A stretch of DNA of 21,143 nt, from assembly GCA_003427395.1 (NCBI GenBank), contig BFEA01000727.1, forward strand, positions 628,727 to 649,869, in the 5' to 3' direction. The position numbers were made by a program, and so were the translations under genes. Position 1 is the stretch's first letter. Every line of letters starts with the position of its first letter. Origin of the DNA: Chara braunii. Lineage: Eukaryota; Streptophyta; Charophyceae; Charales; Characeae. Positions 1-8,335 of the stretch are shown here, one piece after another. The notes under the pieces were generated by a model. It was not told where the DNA came from. It was given only the letters and a program-made list of their open reading frames with translations, and did no database searches.

Positions 1-1242
1 AAGGCGAACAACTAGGGCGAATCCAGCCCTTGTCAAGGAGGTCGTCGAGTTGTGCGCGAAGCACCTCGAGTTCCTCTTCGCTCATGCGGTAAATGAATCC
101 ACGGGGAGGGACGGCGCCAATCTCGAGAGTGATCCCGTGACGTATGGGCCGATCCGGAACCGTTCCGGTGGGAGCCTCGAAGACGTCTCCATACTTGTCC
201 AAGAGGTGAGAAATGCGTGGGTCCGGCGGTGACGCGGCTGGTCCGTCCGGCGAGGGAAGAGCATGCAAGAATACAAGGCCGATTTCCTCAACGTCATTAC
301 GAGCTATGGCGTCGCGAATTCTCGCAACGGAAACCACGTGACAAGCAATCGAAGTGTGAGGGGTCGCGACCGTACATGGGACTAACACTCCGTTTCGATC
401 ACGGATGTGAACGGTTCGGTCATGAAAGTTCACCGGATGATCGGCGCTACGCAACCAAGACATGCCTAGAATCATGTCGAACTTGGTGTCGAGGATGTCA
501 AAAGACATCGGCTCGCACGCAAGTGGCGCAAAGTATACCGGAACGCCGTCGACGCATCGGTCAATTGACTTTTGCGTGCGGCCGTCCGCAAGTGTAACTT
601 GCGTAGGTTGCGTCTTCCTTCAAACGTGCGGGCCAAGGCCTGCGCGGGCCATAAAGGCTTGGCTCATAAAGTTGCGAGACGCTCCGCAATCAATCAAGGC
701 ACTACAGGTTGCCTTTCCGATTTGAATGCGGATGTAGAGCAAAGGAGCATCGGTTTCGGCGTACCTTTGGGTGGCGTACTCGCGGTCAATCTTTGCAAGA
801 TAGGAGCGGAGATCGACAACCGCTACCTCGTCGTCCGTCAACGGAGCTGGTACTGTAGCGTGCAAATAGGAGCGTAGATTTGCCATTAAGGCGTTGCACT
901 GCGGCCTTGGCAAGGTTCCGGTTGAGGGTAGAGGCATCCAAGCGAAGTCCTCTCTCGTGAGCGGGTCAAGCTCCTCAAGTCTTGACCACGCCGTCGAGTC
1001 CTCGAAAATCAGTGGCGAGCTGACCGGATCACTTGCCGACGGTGTACAGGCTGTGCATACGCAGTCTAAGTGCACGTGGCTAGGCTGGTCTAATGGTGGT
1101 ACTAGCTGGGGCGGCATAATCCTCGTACGTAGCATGAGAATTAGCGACTAACGCATGCTCCCCGGTAGTGACATCGGTTGCTAGCAAGGCAACTGGTTCC
1201 TGCGGAGTGAGGAGAGGCATCGCCCCTCTCCTTGCGTAACTC
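1..1242 (-). pseudogene. pol: Pol fragment: retropepsin domain and N-terminus of reverse transcriptase
   Basis: Starts in the -1 frame relative to gag (open 1242 to TAG 1080-1082). It then continues in the gag frame from about 1080 through to the left edge, so one extra base near 1081 or 1082 has broken the join. The protease core is at about 640-720: hydrophobic strand, then ALIDCGASRNF with the catalytic Asp at 689-691. This is a D-C-G-A form of the usual D-T/S-G-A. An in-frame TGA at 620-622 follows. Below it the frame is fully open for about 200 codons to position 2 and contains the protease second half (FDILDTKFDMILGMSWL). It then contains the RT entry segment ending at GWIRPSCSP, where the window stops. 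The TGA fits CGA to TGA, a CpG transition. The catalytic RT core lies outside the window. Confidence 0.82.
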
Positions 1243-1250
1243 AGTTTCCC
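1210..1250 (-). promoter_or_regulatory. Candidate programmed -1 ribosomal frameshift signal at the gag-pol junction
   Basis: Read on the minus strand, bases 1250-1244 are GGGAAAC, phased G GGA AAC in the gag frame, which is the required X XXY YYZ phasing. The gag stop TGA (1243-1241) follows at once. After an 11-nt spacer (1243-1233), bases 1232-1225 (AGGAGAGG) and 1217-1210 (CCTCTCCT) form a perfect 8-bp stem with a 7-nt loop. A -1 slip enters the frame that stays open from 1242 to the lesion near 1081 and carries the pol leader. GGGAAAC is a slippery heptamer used by known viral -1 frameshift sites. I see no clear pseudoknot partner for the loop. The function is inferred; the heptamer, phasing, stop and stem are read directly. 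Confidence 0.68.
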
Positions 1251-3016
1251 GAGTTTGCTGGACGGGGTACGCGTGCCTTGCCCTTTTCGGGGCATTGTGC
1301 GGTCAAGTGAGTGACACCATTGCACCAAAGGCAATATCCGTACCGTTGACGAAGATCAAATACTTCCTTGGTTATGTTGAACGCCGTCCATGGTTGCTGC
1401 CCAGTTCCCGTCGATGTCGTCGCTTGTGTCGCCTTGTTCTTCCGAACTCTCTTGGGACGCTTCAGCGGGAGCGCTGCGACAGGTCCTCCATCACTCGAGG
1501 ATGCTGCTGCAGCGTGGAGATCGACTGATTCTTCAGAAATCACGACATTGTTATGTGCTGGCCGTTGATAGCCCTGCTTAGCCACATAGTGCGGCTGGGA
1601 CTCCCGTTCGTTAGTGGCCTTGTCATCCGTTTGGATGACCAGGTTCGCACGATCCAGAATAGCCTGGAATGAGGCATAGTCGTACTCGTTGCCGAGTGCC
1701 GACCGCAGTCCTGCGCACGATCGCGAGAAGAACTCGGATCGCTGGTTTGGAAAACTCAAATTGAAGCCTGGCGTGGTCACTATCTTCTGCCACTTGATCG
1801 TCCAGTCTCGAGTTGGCATGCTTCCTTGTGAGCTTGTGTAAACCTTGTTCATGGCTGCCTTCACGACGTTGCGGACCATGAAGCGAGTGAACCACAGTTG
1901 CTCGAACTCCTTCCACGTAATGTGCGTGTGGAGTTTGGCGATGGTGCATTTCTTGGTGGCGGCAAGATGGTTCATCCATGCCTGTGCTCCTCCAATCAGT
2001 TGGAGGTAGAGCGCCTTCATCATGTCTTCAACAGGGACCGTGCGGCAGGATGCTTCCGTGAGGAAACCTTGCCACCATGTCAGGGCGTCTGTCTTGTTGT
2101 AGTCGTCAAACTTGCTGATGTTGAAGTGCGGCATCTTGTAGTTCTTTGTAGCGGCGTCCGGTCTTGTCTGCAGCTTGGTGATGTCCGTCTTGATGGCGGC
2201 CACCGTGCTGCTGATCATGTCCGGACTAGTGAAAGCACCTAGTTCGCCAATGATAGTGACGACATGGTCGATGCGCTCGTCGAGCTGCTTCGCCGTGTCT
2301 GGTGTGCAGCCTGGCGCTGCTTGGGAAGGCCTTGCCTCCAGAGCAGCAATGCGGGTGTCCAACTGTTTCAGCTGGGAGTCCGCGACCTTGATGGCTGCTG
2401 CAAGCGTCTTCACGTTATGGTTCAGATCGGTCTGCAGCTGCGGTACTGACCTGGAATAAAGGTCCCCCATGGTGCTGTTCTAGATGACTGCACGCATCGT
2501 GCATAGTAAAATGTCTGCAAGGTTATGTCTCTCCTGCTGTACTGCCGTCGGCTCGGCGCCTGCTACGGGGTCATAACGCATCCCGTTGAGCACAGCGGCC
2601 CACTGATCGTGTTGAGTGATCAGAAGGTCGGCACTGTCGACGTTGAGCTTGTCGGCCGCCAACTGTTCCGCCTCAGCTTGTTGCTGGGCTTGGGCTGCTG
2701 CTTCTGCTGCCAGCCGCTGTTTGTCTGCGTCGGCAGCATCTTGCCGTTCCTTGGCCAGGGTGAGTGCGGCCGTATAGGTCTGCACTCTCTGAAGGTAGTC
2801 CGTGATGGACTCATTCGGCCCTTGAACCGGGCAGACCGGCGATGGTTCGACATTGCTAGATGTCGAAGTCTCGGATGATGTTCTGCTGTTAGGCGCGACC
2901 GCCATCTGAGTGCAGGTCTGTGGCTGCTGTCGAACTGCAGGTTGCTGTTGCTGTTGTCGATCTGCGATCCTCTTGCTGCGTCGTGGCTGCTGTTCGGTGG
3001 CTGGCCCTGCTGGCAT
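1241..3016 (-). pseudogene. gag: Gag polyprotein of the minus-strand Ty3/Gypsy element, interrupted by one TAG
   Basis: Structural capsid/nucleocapsid polyprotein of the retrotransposon. One frame runs from ATG 3014-3016 to TGA 1241-1243, about 590 codons, broken only by TAG at 2480-2482. The first part (178 aa) has a basic PRRSKR stretch near the N-terminus, a Gln-rich tract and an Ala/Gln/Glu-rich stretch likely to form a coiled coil. The second part (409 aa from ATG 2468-2470) starts with another heptad-like region (about residues 1-105), then a retrotransposon gag domain (about 115-280, with WWQGFL and the W-x-F-x-Q-L-W-x-R-F pattern). It ends in a CCHC zinc knuckle at residues 380-393 (CX2CX4HX4C, bases 1292-1333) with all four ligands intact. 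The TAG could derive from CAG by one C-to-T change. Apart from that stop the gene looks recently functional. Confidence 0.85.
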
Positions 3017-3080
3017 CAGAAAACTGCTGCTGAAGGCTGGCTATTCTGATTGGTTGCAGAACAGTAAGAGGGAGAGGGTG

Positions 3081-3166
3081 GGCACAGGGATAGAACAAAT
3101 CAAGCAATTCGCATACCGTCCCTGGCACAGGGATAGAACAAATCAAGCAATTCGCATACCGTCCCT
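3081..3166 (-). repeat. Perfect 43-bp tandem duplication in the gag leader
   Basis: Bases 3081-3123 and 3124-3166 are adjacent identical 43-bp units beginning GGCACAGGGATAGAACAAAT. They lie 65-150 bp upstream of the gag ATG of the minus-strand element, so they belong to its 5' untranslated leader or to the LTR edge. Identity of the two units points to recent duplication. Confidence 0.9.
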
Positions 3167-3309
3167 GTCCCAACTATGGACTTAGACACCTAATCAAACA
3201 GAAAAAGATAAACTTTCCCCGAAAACAACTGAAAAATTCGTAATAAGAAAATAATAACGAATTAATAATCAATACCGTCCCTGTCCCAACTATGGACTTA
3301 GACACCTAA
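3156..3309 (-). repeat. 38-bp direct repeat (116-bp period) at the leader/AT-rich boundary
   Basis: Bases 3156-3193 and 3272-3309 are identical (start ATACCGTCCCTGTCCCAACT) and overlap the end of the 43-bp tandem repeat. The AT-rich DNA after each copy also shares short words such as ATAACGAATTAAT, so this looks like a degraded 116-bp tandem duplication. It marks the change from the GC-moderate leader to very AT-rich DNA and may lie at the 5' LTR end. No primer-binding site could be assigned with confidence. Confidence 0.8.
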
Positions 3310-3437
3310 GTTTAATTAATGATTAATAACGAATTAATACTTCTTAATAATAATCAATAAAACAATTATTGCAATAATGATAATTAATGAATTTTAAGTT
3401 GTGGAAAGATTAGGTATCCGTTGAGATCATCTATGGT

Positions 3438-3471
3438 CCGGGAGTTCACCGTTGAATAGTGAACTACCCGG
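3438..3471. other. Hairpin-forming inverted repeat
   Basis: CCGGGAGTTCAC (3438-3449) pairs with GTGAACTACCCGG (3459-3471): 12 bp with one bulged A and a 9-nt loop. It stands out as a GC-rich island in surrounding AT-rich DNA. Role unknown; it may be part of the LTR or leader of the adjacent element. Confidence 0.6.
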
Positions 3472-3782
3472 AAGTTGCGATTCTGCGGGAACGATTCCGA
3501 ACAGTTTGGCAATTTTTTTTTTCGGAAAATCAGGAAGAAAAACACTCGAATTTTCAAAAAACGTAAAATTTTGGGAATTTCAACCTACAAAATCCAATTT
3601 TTAACGGCCTAAGTCCGTATTCGAAATTTCTCCAAACTAGGGAAAGAAAAAAAAAATCGCGAAAATTTCGGATCCAACCCTATTTTTCCGTGATTCCGCG
3701 GAATTTCCGGTTTTACGGTTCCAAAACATTCGAATTTCCCAATTTGAACAAAACCGAAATTTATCGTAACCCTAATTTCCAA

Positions 3783-4085
3783 TACCGAAATAAAACGGAA
3801 TACCAATTTTGGAAAAACGAAATACAAGATTAAAACAGAATGCCGAAGTAAAAACGGAATACCGAATTTTGAAAATCAGAATGCCGAAATAAAACAGAAT
3901 AGTGATTTAAACAGGATAACGAATTAGCATCAAAAGACCGAATTACAACAGAATATCGGATTAAATAGAATACCAATTAATCGGAATACCGAATTAAACA
4001 GAATACCGGATTAAAACAGAAATCCGAATTGAAAGTCCGAATACCGAATTGAAACAGAATGCCGAATTAAACAGAATACCGAAAA
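3783..4085. repeat. Degenerate ~18-bp tandem repeat (minisatellite-like), AT-rich
   Basis: The motif (A/G)CCGAATTAAAACAGAAT recurs with drift. Starts of the CCGA-type core are at about 3783, 3843, 3861, 3883, 3938, 3989, 4007, 4024, 4043, 4061 and 4079, mostly 16-20 bp apart. The stretch holds about fifteen decayed units. The preceding 3310-3780 is similarly AT-rich with GAATTT/CCGAAA words but without a clear period. No coding potential is visible. Confidence 0.65.
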
Positions 4086-4129
4086 AAGAAAAAAAATTGC
4101 AACTTTGAATCTCGATAGTAATATAGAGC

Positions 4130-4730
4130 TGATTTGGAAGATCGAAGAACAATCTATTCCTAAATCAGACATACCTTGTGAGCAGATCCGTTAAATGGTC
4201 TGCTCCAATACCAAAACTGTTGCATACTTGTCAGTACTTTAACAAGTATGGGCAGAACCAAGAGATCAACCAATATAGGATGAGCATGTATGCAGCGGAA
4301 GTCTGATAAATGGACTGACTCACATAGACTGACTCACACANATATCACTCCACACACAAACAATCGTGAGATGGTGGGGTCTGAGCCAATCACAGACGAT
4401 GCTCAGGCCCCNTACGCACATACACAGATGAAAGGTGGGAGGAGAGACGAAGGAGGTGGGAGATGTNGGTANCGTCAGATGTCACCGAGATAGAATCNAG
4501 TAGGTCACCGATATGGTAATCCAAAATGTCATCGAACAAGATCAAAATGTCGTGGACAATAAGTCACCAATATCGGAGGTACANAGTCCTAATGTAACCG
4601 GTGTCCAATCTGTGATGCCGCCGAGTATCAATCCCAACAATCTCCAAGTCTCTAATCCGGTAAGTACCACAGCCTCTTACCACCGAAGTCCAACACTGAT
4701 CTCTGTCCAACTAGTATCAAGTCTTCAATC
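4130..4730. other. Non-coding stretch with unresolved bases
   Basis: I see no gene here. Single N bases occur at about 4341, 4412, 4467, 4473, 4498 and 4584, which suggests a difficult-to-assemble repeated sequence. Short CA-rich words occur around 4320-4365. It may be part of an LTR or an older insertion, but nothing supports a specific call. Confidence 0.4.
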
Positions 4731-4813
4731 TGAAGAAGAAGAAGAAGTATGAAGAAGAAGTCTGAAGAAGAAGAAGAAGAAGAAGAGAAGGAGAAGAAGA
4801 AGAAGAGAAGATG
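4731..4813. repeat. (GAA)n-rich purine microsatellite
   Basis: Imperfect GAA/GAAG repeats run for about 80 bp with only a few interruptions. The strand is almost purely purine and continues as AG-rich DNA to about 4870. Confidence 0.85.
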
Positions 4814-5130
4814 AGAACAGCGGAGGAGAGAGGTGAGGAGGAGAGGAACCAGGGACGGTGGAGGGAGNAGACGACCTCACCCCCAAGTACCTGGTTTCCC
4901 GCAACTGCCTGCAGCCGAAGTATGGCTATGGCGGCTCGCTGTCTGCTCCTCGCTCGCTGCTGCTGCTGCTCCTCTATGCTGCGCTAAGAATAGCGCTGCG
5001 CTCCTGCTGTAGAACCGAAACGAACTGGTGCTCTCGCAGCGTCCAGTTGCTCGATGCCTCAGAATGAGGTTGGACCGGTCTTTAGTACCGGTGAGCAGGG
5101 GCTGGCCTCAATGCTGTGAGGCCTGGCCGC

Positions 5131-5162
5131 GATCTGAACCGTCGAGATCGTCGGTTCAGATC
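5131..5162. other. Perfect 11-bp hairpin
   Basis: GATCTGAACCG (5131-5141) and CGGTTCAGATC (5152-5162) are exact inverted repeats separated by 10 bases. The surroundings are rich in GGCC and TGGGCC words. Possibly a structured part of an LTR; function not known. Confidence 0.6.
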
Positions 5163-5520
5163 AGACCAGCGGGCAGCAGCCTCAAGAGCGCCACCAGGCC
5201 CAAACGGTAATATCATTTGGGCCTGCCCGTCGGGTCTGGTCCAAAAATGCGGCCCTTCGGCCTGCTTACCCCCAAGTCTGGGCCTTTAGGCCCTACTGTG
5301 TCCCCTAGGCCCTAAGTTGGGTCCGGTAGGACCCGTGTGGCGTCGAAGATGTAACATTTCTGAAGGGCCCTGGACGGAGCACTGGGTCACGGTCACCATG
5401 CCAACCCACTGGGAGTAGAGCACGCATGCTTCGCTGCTTTGTCCTTGTCTGCTTGCTGCGCTCATTGAAGGGGTACTGAAGGGCAGGCCAGCCCTATGGG
5501 AGAGACGAGTACCGGGCGTC

Positions 5521-5528
5521 TATAAATA
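5521..5528 (+). promoter_or_regulatory. TATA box (TATAAATA), possible retroelement promoter
   Basis: TATAAATA at 5521-5528 is a strong core-promoter match in GC-rich surroundings, about 620 bp upstream of the gag start of the plus-strand chromovirus. That would suit an LTR promoter, but I could not match this region to a 3' LTR copy after 11518, so the link to the element is inferred. DNA from 5530 to 6140 shows no gene. Confidence 0.45.
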
Positions 5529-6141
5529 AACACCGTCTGGGGAAACCATTGGCTGTGATCGTCGTCCTGCTGCGACGTGAAGTAATTCCTGATGACACTT
5601 GGGGGCGGTTGTTAAATTGCCTCCGGATCAGCCAATTGGTGTAAGGCTCGCTACACGCGAGGATAAACACAGTGCAGGGCTGGCCAGCTCAGCAGCTACT
5701 CGGGGCACAGGGGTGGACCGTGTGCACACCTTTAGTCACGCACGCTAGACCAGATTGCTCGGGGACGCTGACGTCAAGTGACAATCAAGGGGAATTGGGG
5801 AAGGGGTAGATTCCAGGTGATAAGTTTGAGTAAGATCCCATGCTGCAAACAGACCCAACAAATGATGTTATTTTTATTTTGATTAGTTAGATGTACTGCC
5901 ATCAACATCTGACAGACAACATAGTTTAGAATTGATTCAGTTCATTGTGCTGTCTGTTTGCGAGCTAGTCAAAGTAGAATAGTATCATTTGTAGGAATCT
6001 GAACTTACCTGTTGATCCCAAATGTATCTACTCCGAAAAAGTCACCAATTAATTATTTATTTATTTTTAATTGGTCTAGGCATTACGCTGTGGTAGGCAC
6101 CTAGAGTAGTCTAGTGCAGATTGTGCCTAGTACTGTAGCTT

Positions 6142-7906
6142 ATGAGCGACAGGGAAGAACAGCAACTAGACGACCGACTCTTGCAATCGGCTAGACGGTC
6201 GATTGCCCATTTGGCATTAGGACCAGAGGGTGACAGATATCTGTTCCGCCAGCTTAGGGAGAGGCAGCAGCAGGAGAGGAGAGCTAGAGCAGCAGAGGCT
6301 AGCAGGCTGCTTGTAAGCGAAGCCGCAACTTCGAAAGCCATGGCCACTTCTGCAGAGCAGACTTCTCAAGTTGGTAGTTCAAGATCTGTAGCGTCAATGG
6401 TTTTTTGGTGATCGCGCCTAACGAACTGCTGCGCAGACCCAGAGTCAGTTGGCTGGAGTTATGGCCAGCCAGCCATTGGTGTTGTCACCCGAGGAGATCG
6501 CCATACAACAGGCTGCCCTGCAAGAGGCACAGCTACAAAAGGCTTTGGGAGAGATTAAGGCAGAAAAAGAAAGAATAATTAAAAGAAGAGCCAGGTTGCA
6601 ACAGCGACAAGCGGACATTAGTGAGTTAGAGGAGATGGACCCAACAGAGTTGGATGATCCGGTAAGGGCCCTGAGGTCGGTCTTATTAGGAGTAGTGGAG
6701 ATGCAAGACCAGCAGACGACAATCTTAGAAGACATCCAGCAGAGTCTGGCCGTCTTGGTCGAACGAGCGCAGGCGGCACCATCACTGTTCAGGCCTGGTG
6801 CCTGACCCATTGTACATTCTCCTCCTTTTGTTCCACCGGTGACTGGGGTATCCCCATATACCGCTCCAATATCGGTTCAGCCTGTCTCTCTGGGTATGCC
6901 TTTAACAGGCGGGTTCTCAGTAGGTCCTAGTTTACAGGTTCCTGTACAGACAATGTTCACCCAACCTCCGTCGCAGGTTGCCGTAAGCGTGCAGCCTACT
7001 GTCTCGCAGCCTGGACAACCGCAGGGTACACAGCCCCAGCAGTCGGTGCAGCAGCCTTCACCACAAGGTCCACAGCCCGGTGTGATGCAAGGACCAAGAC
7101 AAAGTCAGTGGGCGGTGACCCAGAAATTGGATGACTTTCTCAAGTTGGTGGAAGACAGGTGGCACGATCCTCGGGAGGCCCAAAAGGTCACTGACGCGAT
7201 CCTGACACTGCACACTAGGCAGTTTAAGTCAGTAAGAGAGGCCACTGACGTTGTAGAGCGTCTGATCTGTGTCCCTGGGGTGCGCTATGACCCCCAAGTC
7301 TACCTGAGATGCTTTCCCATGCCTCTCAGGAATCAGTTGGCAGGTGAGGCCAACATCAATATGCACAACTTTTCCTCTTTCAGCAAGAAGGCCCTAGACC
7401 TTGAGGCAAAGATAGGGCATGGACATAATCCCACGACGGATGGTAGGAAGAAGTCACCGCCTCCCAACTGGAAGGCGAAGGGCCGCATTATGTTCGTCGA
7501 CAACGATGGTTCTACCATCGAGTTGGACGACGAGTTCCAGGCGGGAGTAGGTTCAAAGGTTGGCAGCATAGAGGCTTCCGGGGCTGGAGTAGTCGCTGCC
7601 GTAGCACAGAAAGGTAAGGGGACCGGTAGACGCCGTGGAGGTTCCCGGTCAAGGAGTCAAGTTGACCCCAATGCTCCTCCATGGGAGAAAGCGGGTCTCA
7701 CTGAGGGCGTGTGGAGAGATCGGTACACACGACATGCTTGTATCCGTTATGGCCAATATGGCCATAACCAATTCAAGTGCCGAAACAAGAAGGTGACCGA
7801 GAAGATCCCGCCTACGATGGGGCAGGCGTTGGGATCCTCCACTCCCGTTGGCGGCAATGTGGCTAGCACTTCTGGCACTGCTCCGAGAAACACGTCGGGC
7901 CAGTAG
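6142..7906 (+). pseudogene. gag: Gag of the chromovirus, broken by two stops and a frameshift
   Basis: Starts at ATG 6142 with a charged, Gln/Arg-rich segment. The frame is lost in a six-T run (6401-6406), where one T fewer would rejoin the downstream frame. A TAA at 6419-6421 follows. The second segment (6422-6805) is an acidic/basic coiled-coil region (EEIAIQQAALQEAQ, then KAEKERIIKRRARLQQRQ). It ends at TGA 6803-6805, which is in the same frame as the third segment (6806-7906). The third segment has a Pro/Gln/Val-rich linker, then a short capsid-like region (about 7110-7420). It ends with a CCHC-type knuckle at 7739-7780 whose second Cys is Tyr (CX2YX4HX4C, codon 7748-7750). Gag ends at TAG 7904-7906. 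The knuckle change should weaken nucleic-acid binding. Confidence 0.82.
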
Positions 7907-8335
7907 GAATAGTAGTTGTTCCTGCTAGGGTCGAGGTGGTGGACACACCCTCACCATCCCGAGAGATGGCCCAAGCTACTGACTCCATCGTCGTCCTGCA
8001 AACACGTTCAGACCCATCGAGCCTCTGTTCGATGAATGTGTTCGAGTCCTTAGAGGAGCTAGAGGAGTGGTCTAGAACAGACCCGCTAGCTTCTTGGACA
8101 TTGGTCAAAGCCCCTAAGGGTGAGATGTTTGTCAGCGAGGTGGTCATTGGCGGCCGCAAGGCCGGGGCCTATTATGACACTTGCTCGACACGGAATTTCA
8201 TTAGTCGCGCGTGCGTTGAGAGGTTGTGCTTACAGGGTCAAGTACAGCGCCTGAATCGACCTGTGGAGTCGACATGAGCCAACAAACAGCGCATGGTAGT
8301 CAACGACTACCTCCACGATGTTTTGAGTGTTGTTT
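7867..8335 (+). pseudogene. pol: Retropepsin (protease) segment of pol
   Basis: This frame is open from 7867, so it overlaps the gag end by about 40 bp, and it lies in the -1 frame relative to gag. It carries an acidic linker (ESLEELEEW) and a retropepsin core (EVVIGGRKAGAYYDTCSTRNFISRA split over 8130-8205). The catalytic Asp is present (8176-8178), but the invariant Gly of D-T-G is Cys (8182-8184), which should inactivate the enzyme. TGA at 8275-8277 interrupts the frame and fits a CGA to TGA CpG transition, because the same frame continues sensibly after it ([14 protein letters not shown]). An indel near 8325 then moves the code into the RT frame. Confidence 0.75.

Larger units (their letters stand above)
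1..3016 (-). mobile_element. Ty3/Gypsy LTR retrotransposon, 5' half, cut by window edge
   Basis: On the minus strand gag, a retropepsin domain and the start of a reverse transcriptase follow one another in canonical Ty3/Gypsy order. The element runs off the left edge just inside RT, so RNase H, integrase and the 3' LTR are not in the window. Gag, the protease and RT share one reading frame. The piece between gag and protease (about 1081-1242) lies in the -1 frame. Lesions seen are an in-frame TAG at 2480-2482, a one-base frame change near 1081 and an in-frame TGA at 620-622. The 5' LTR should lie above position 3310, but I could not fix its borders. The RT start (a GW-I-R-P-S segment) resembles that of the plus-strand element at 8800-8860, so the two belong to related lineages. 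Confidence 0.88.

Noticed and set aside
217-597. Plus-strand open frame of 126 codons
   Set aside because: It is antisense to the pol frame that is clearly coding on the minus strand; no motif of its own.
2480-2482. Gag TAG as a programmed readthrough site
   Set aside because: The following bases (AACAGC) do not match a known readthrough context and the position is within gag, not at gag-pol; a simple C-to-T nonsense change is more likely.
3783-4085. CRISPR-like array of short repeats
   Set aside because: Units are contiguous and degenerate with no unique spacers, in a eukaryotic transposon context.
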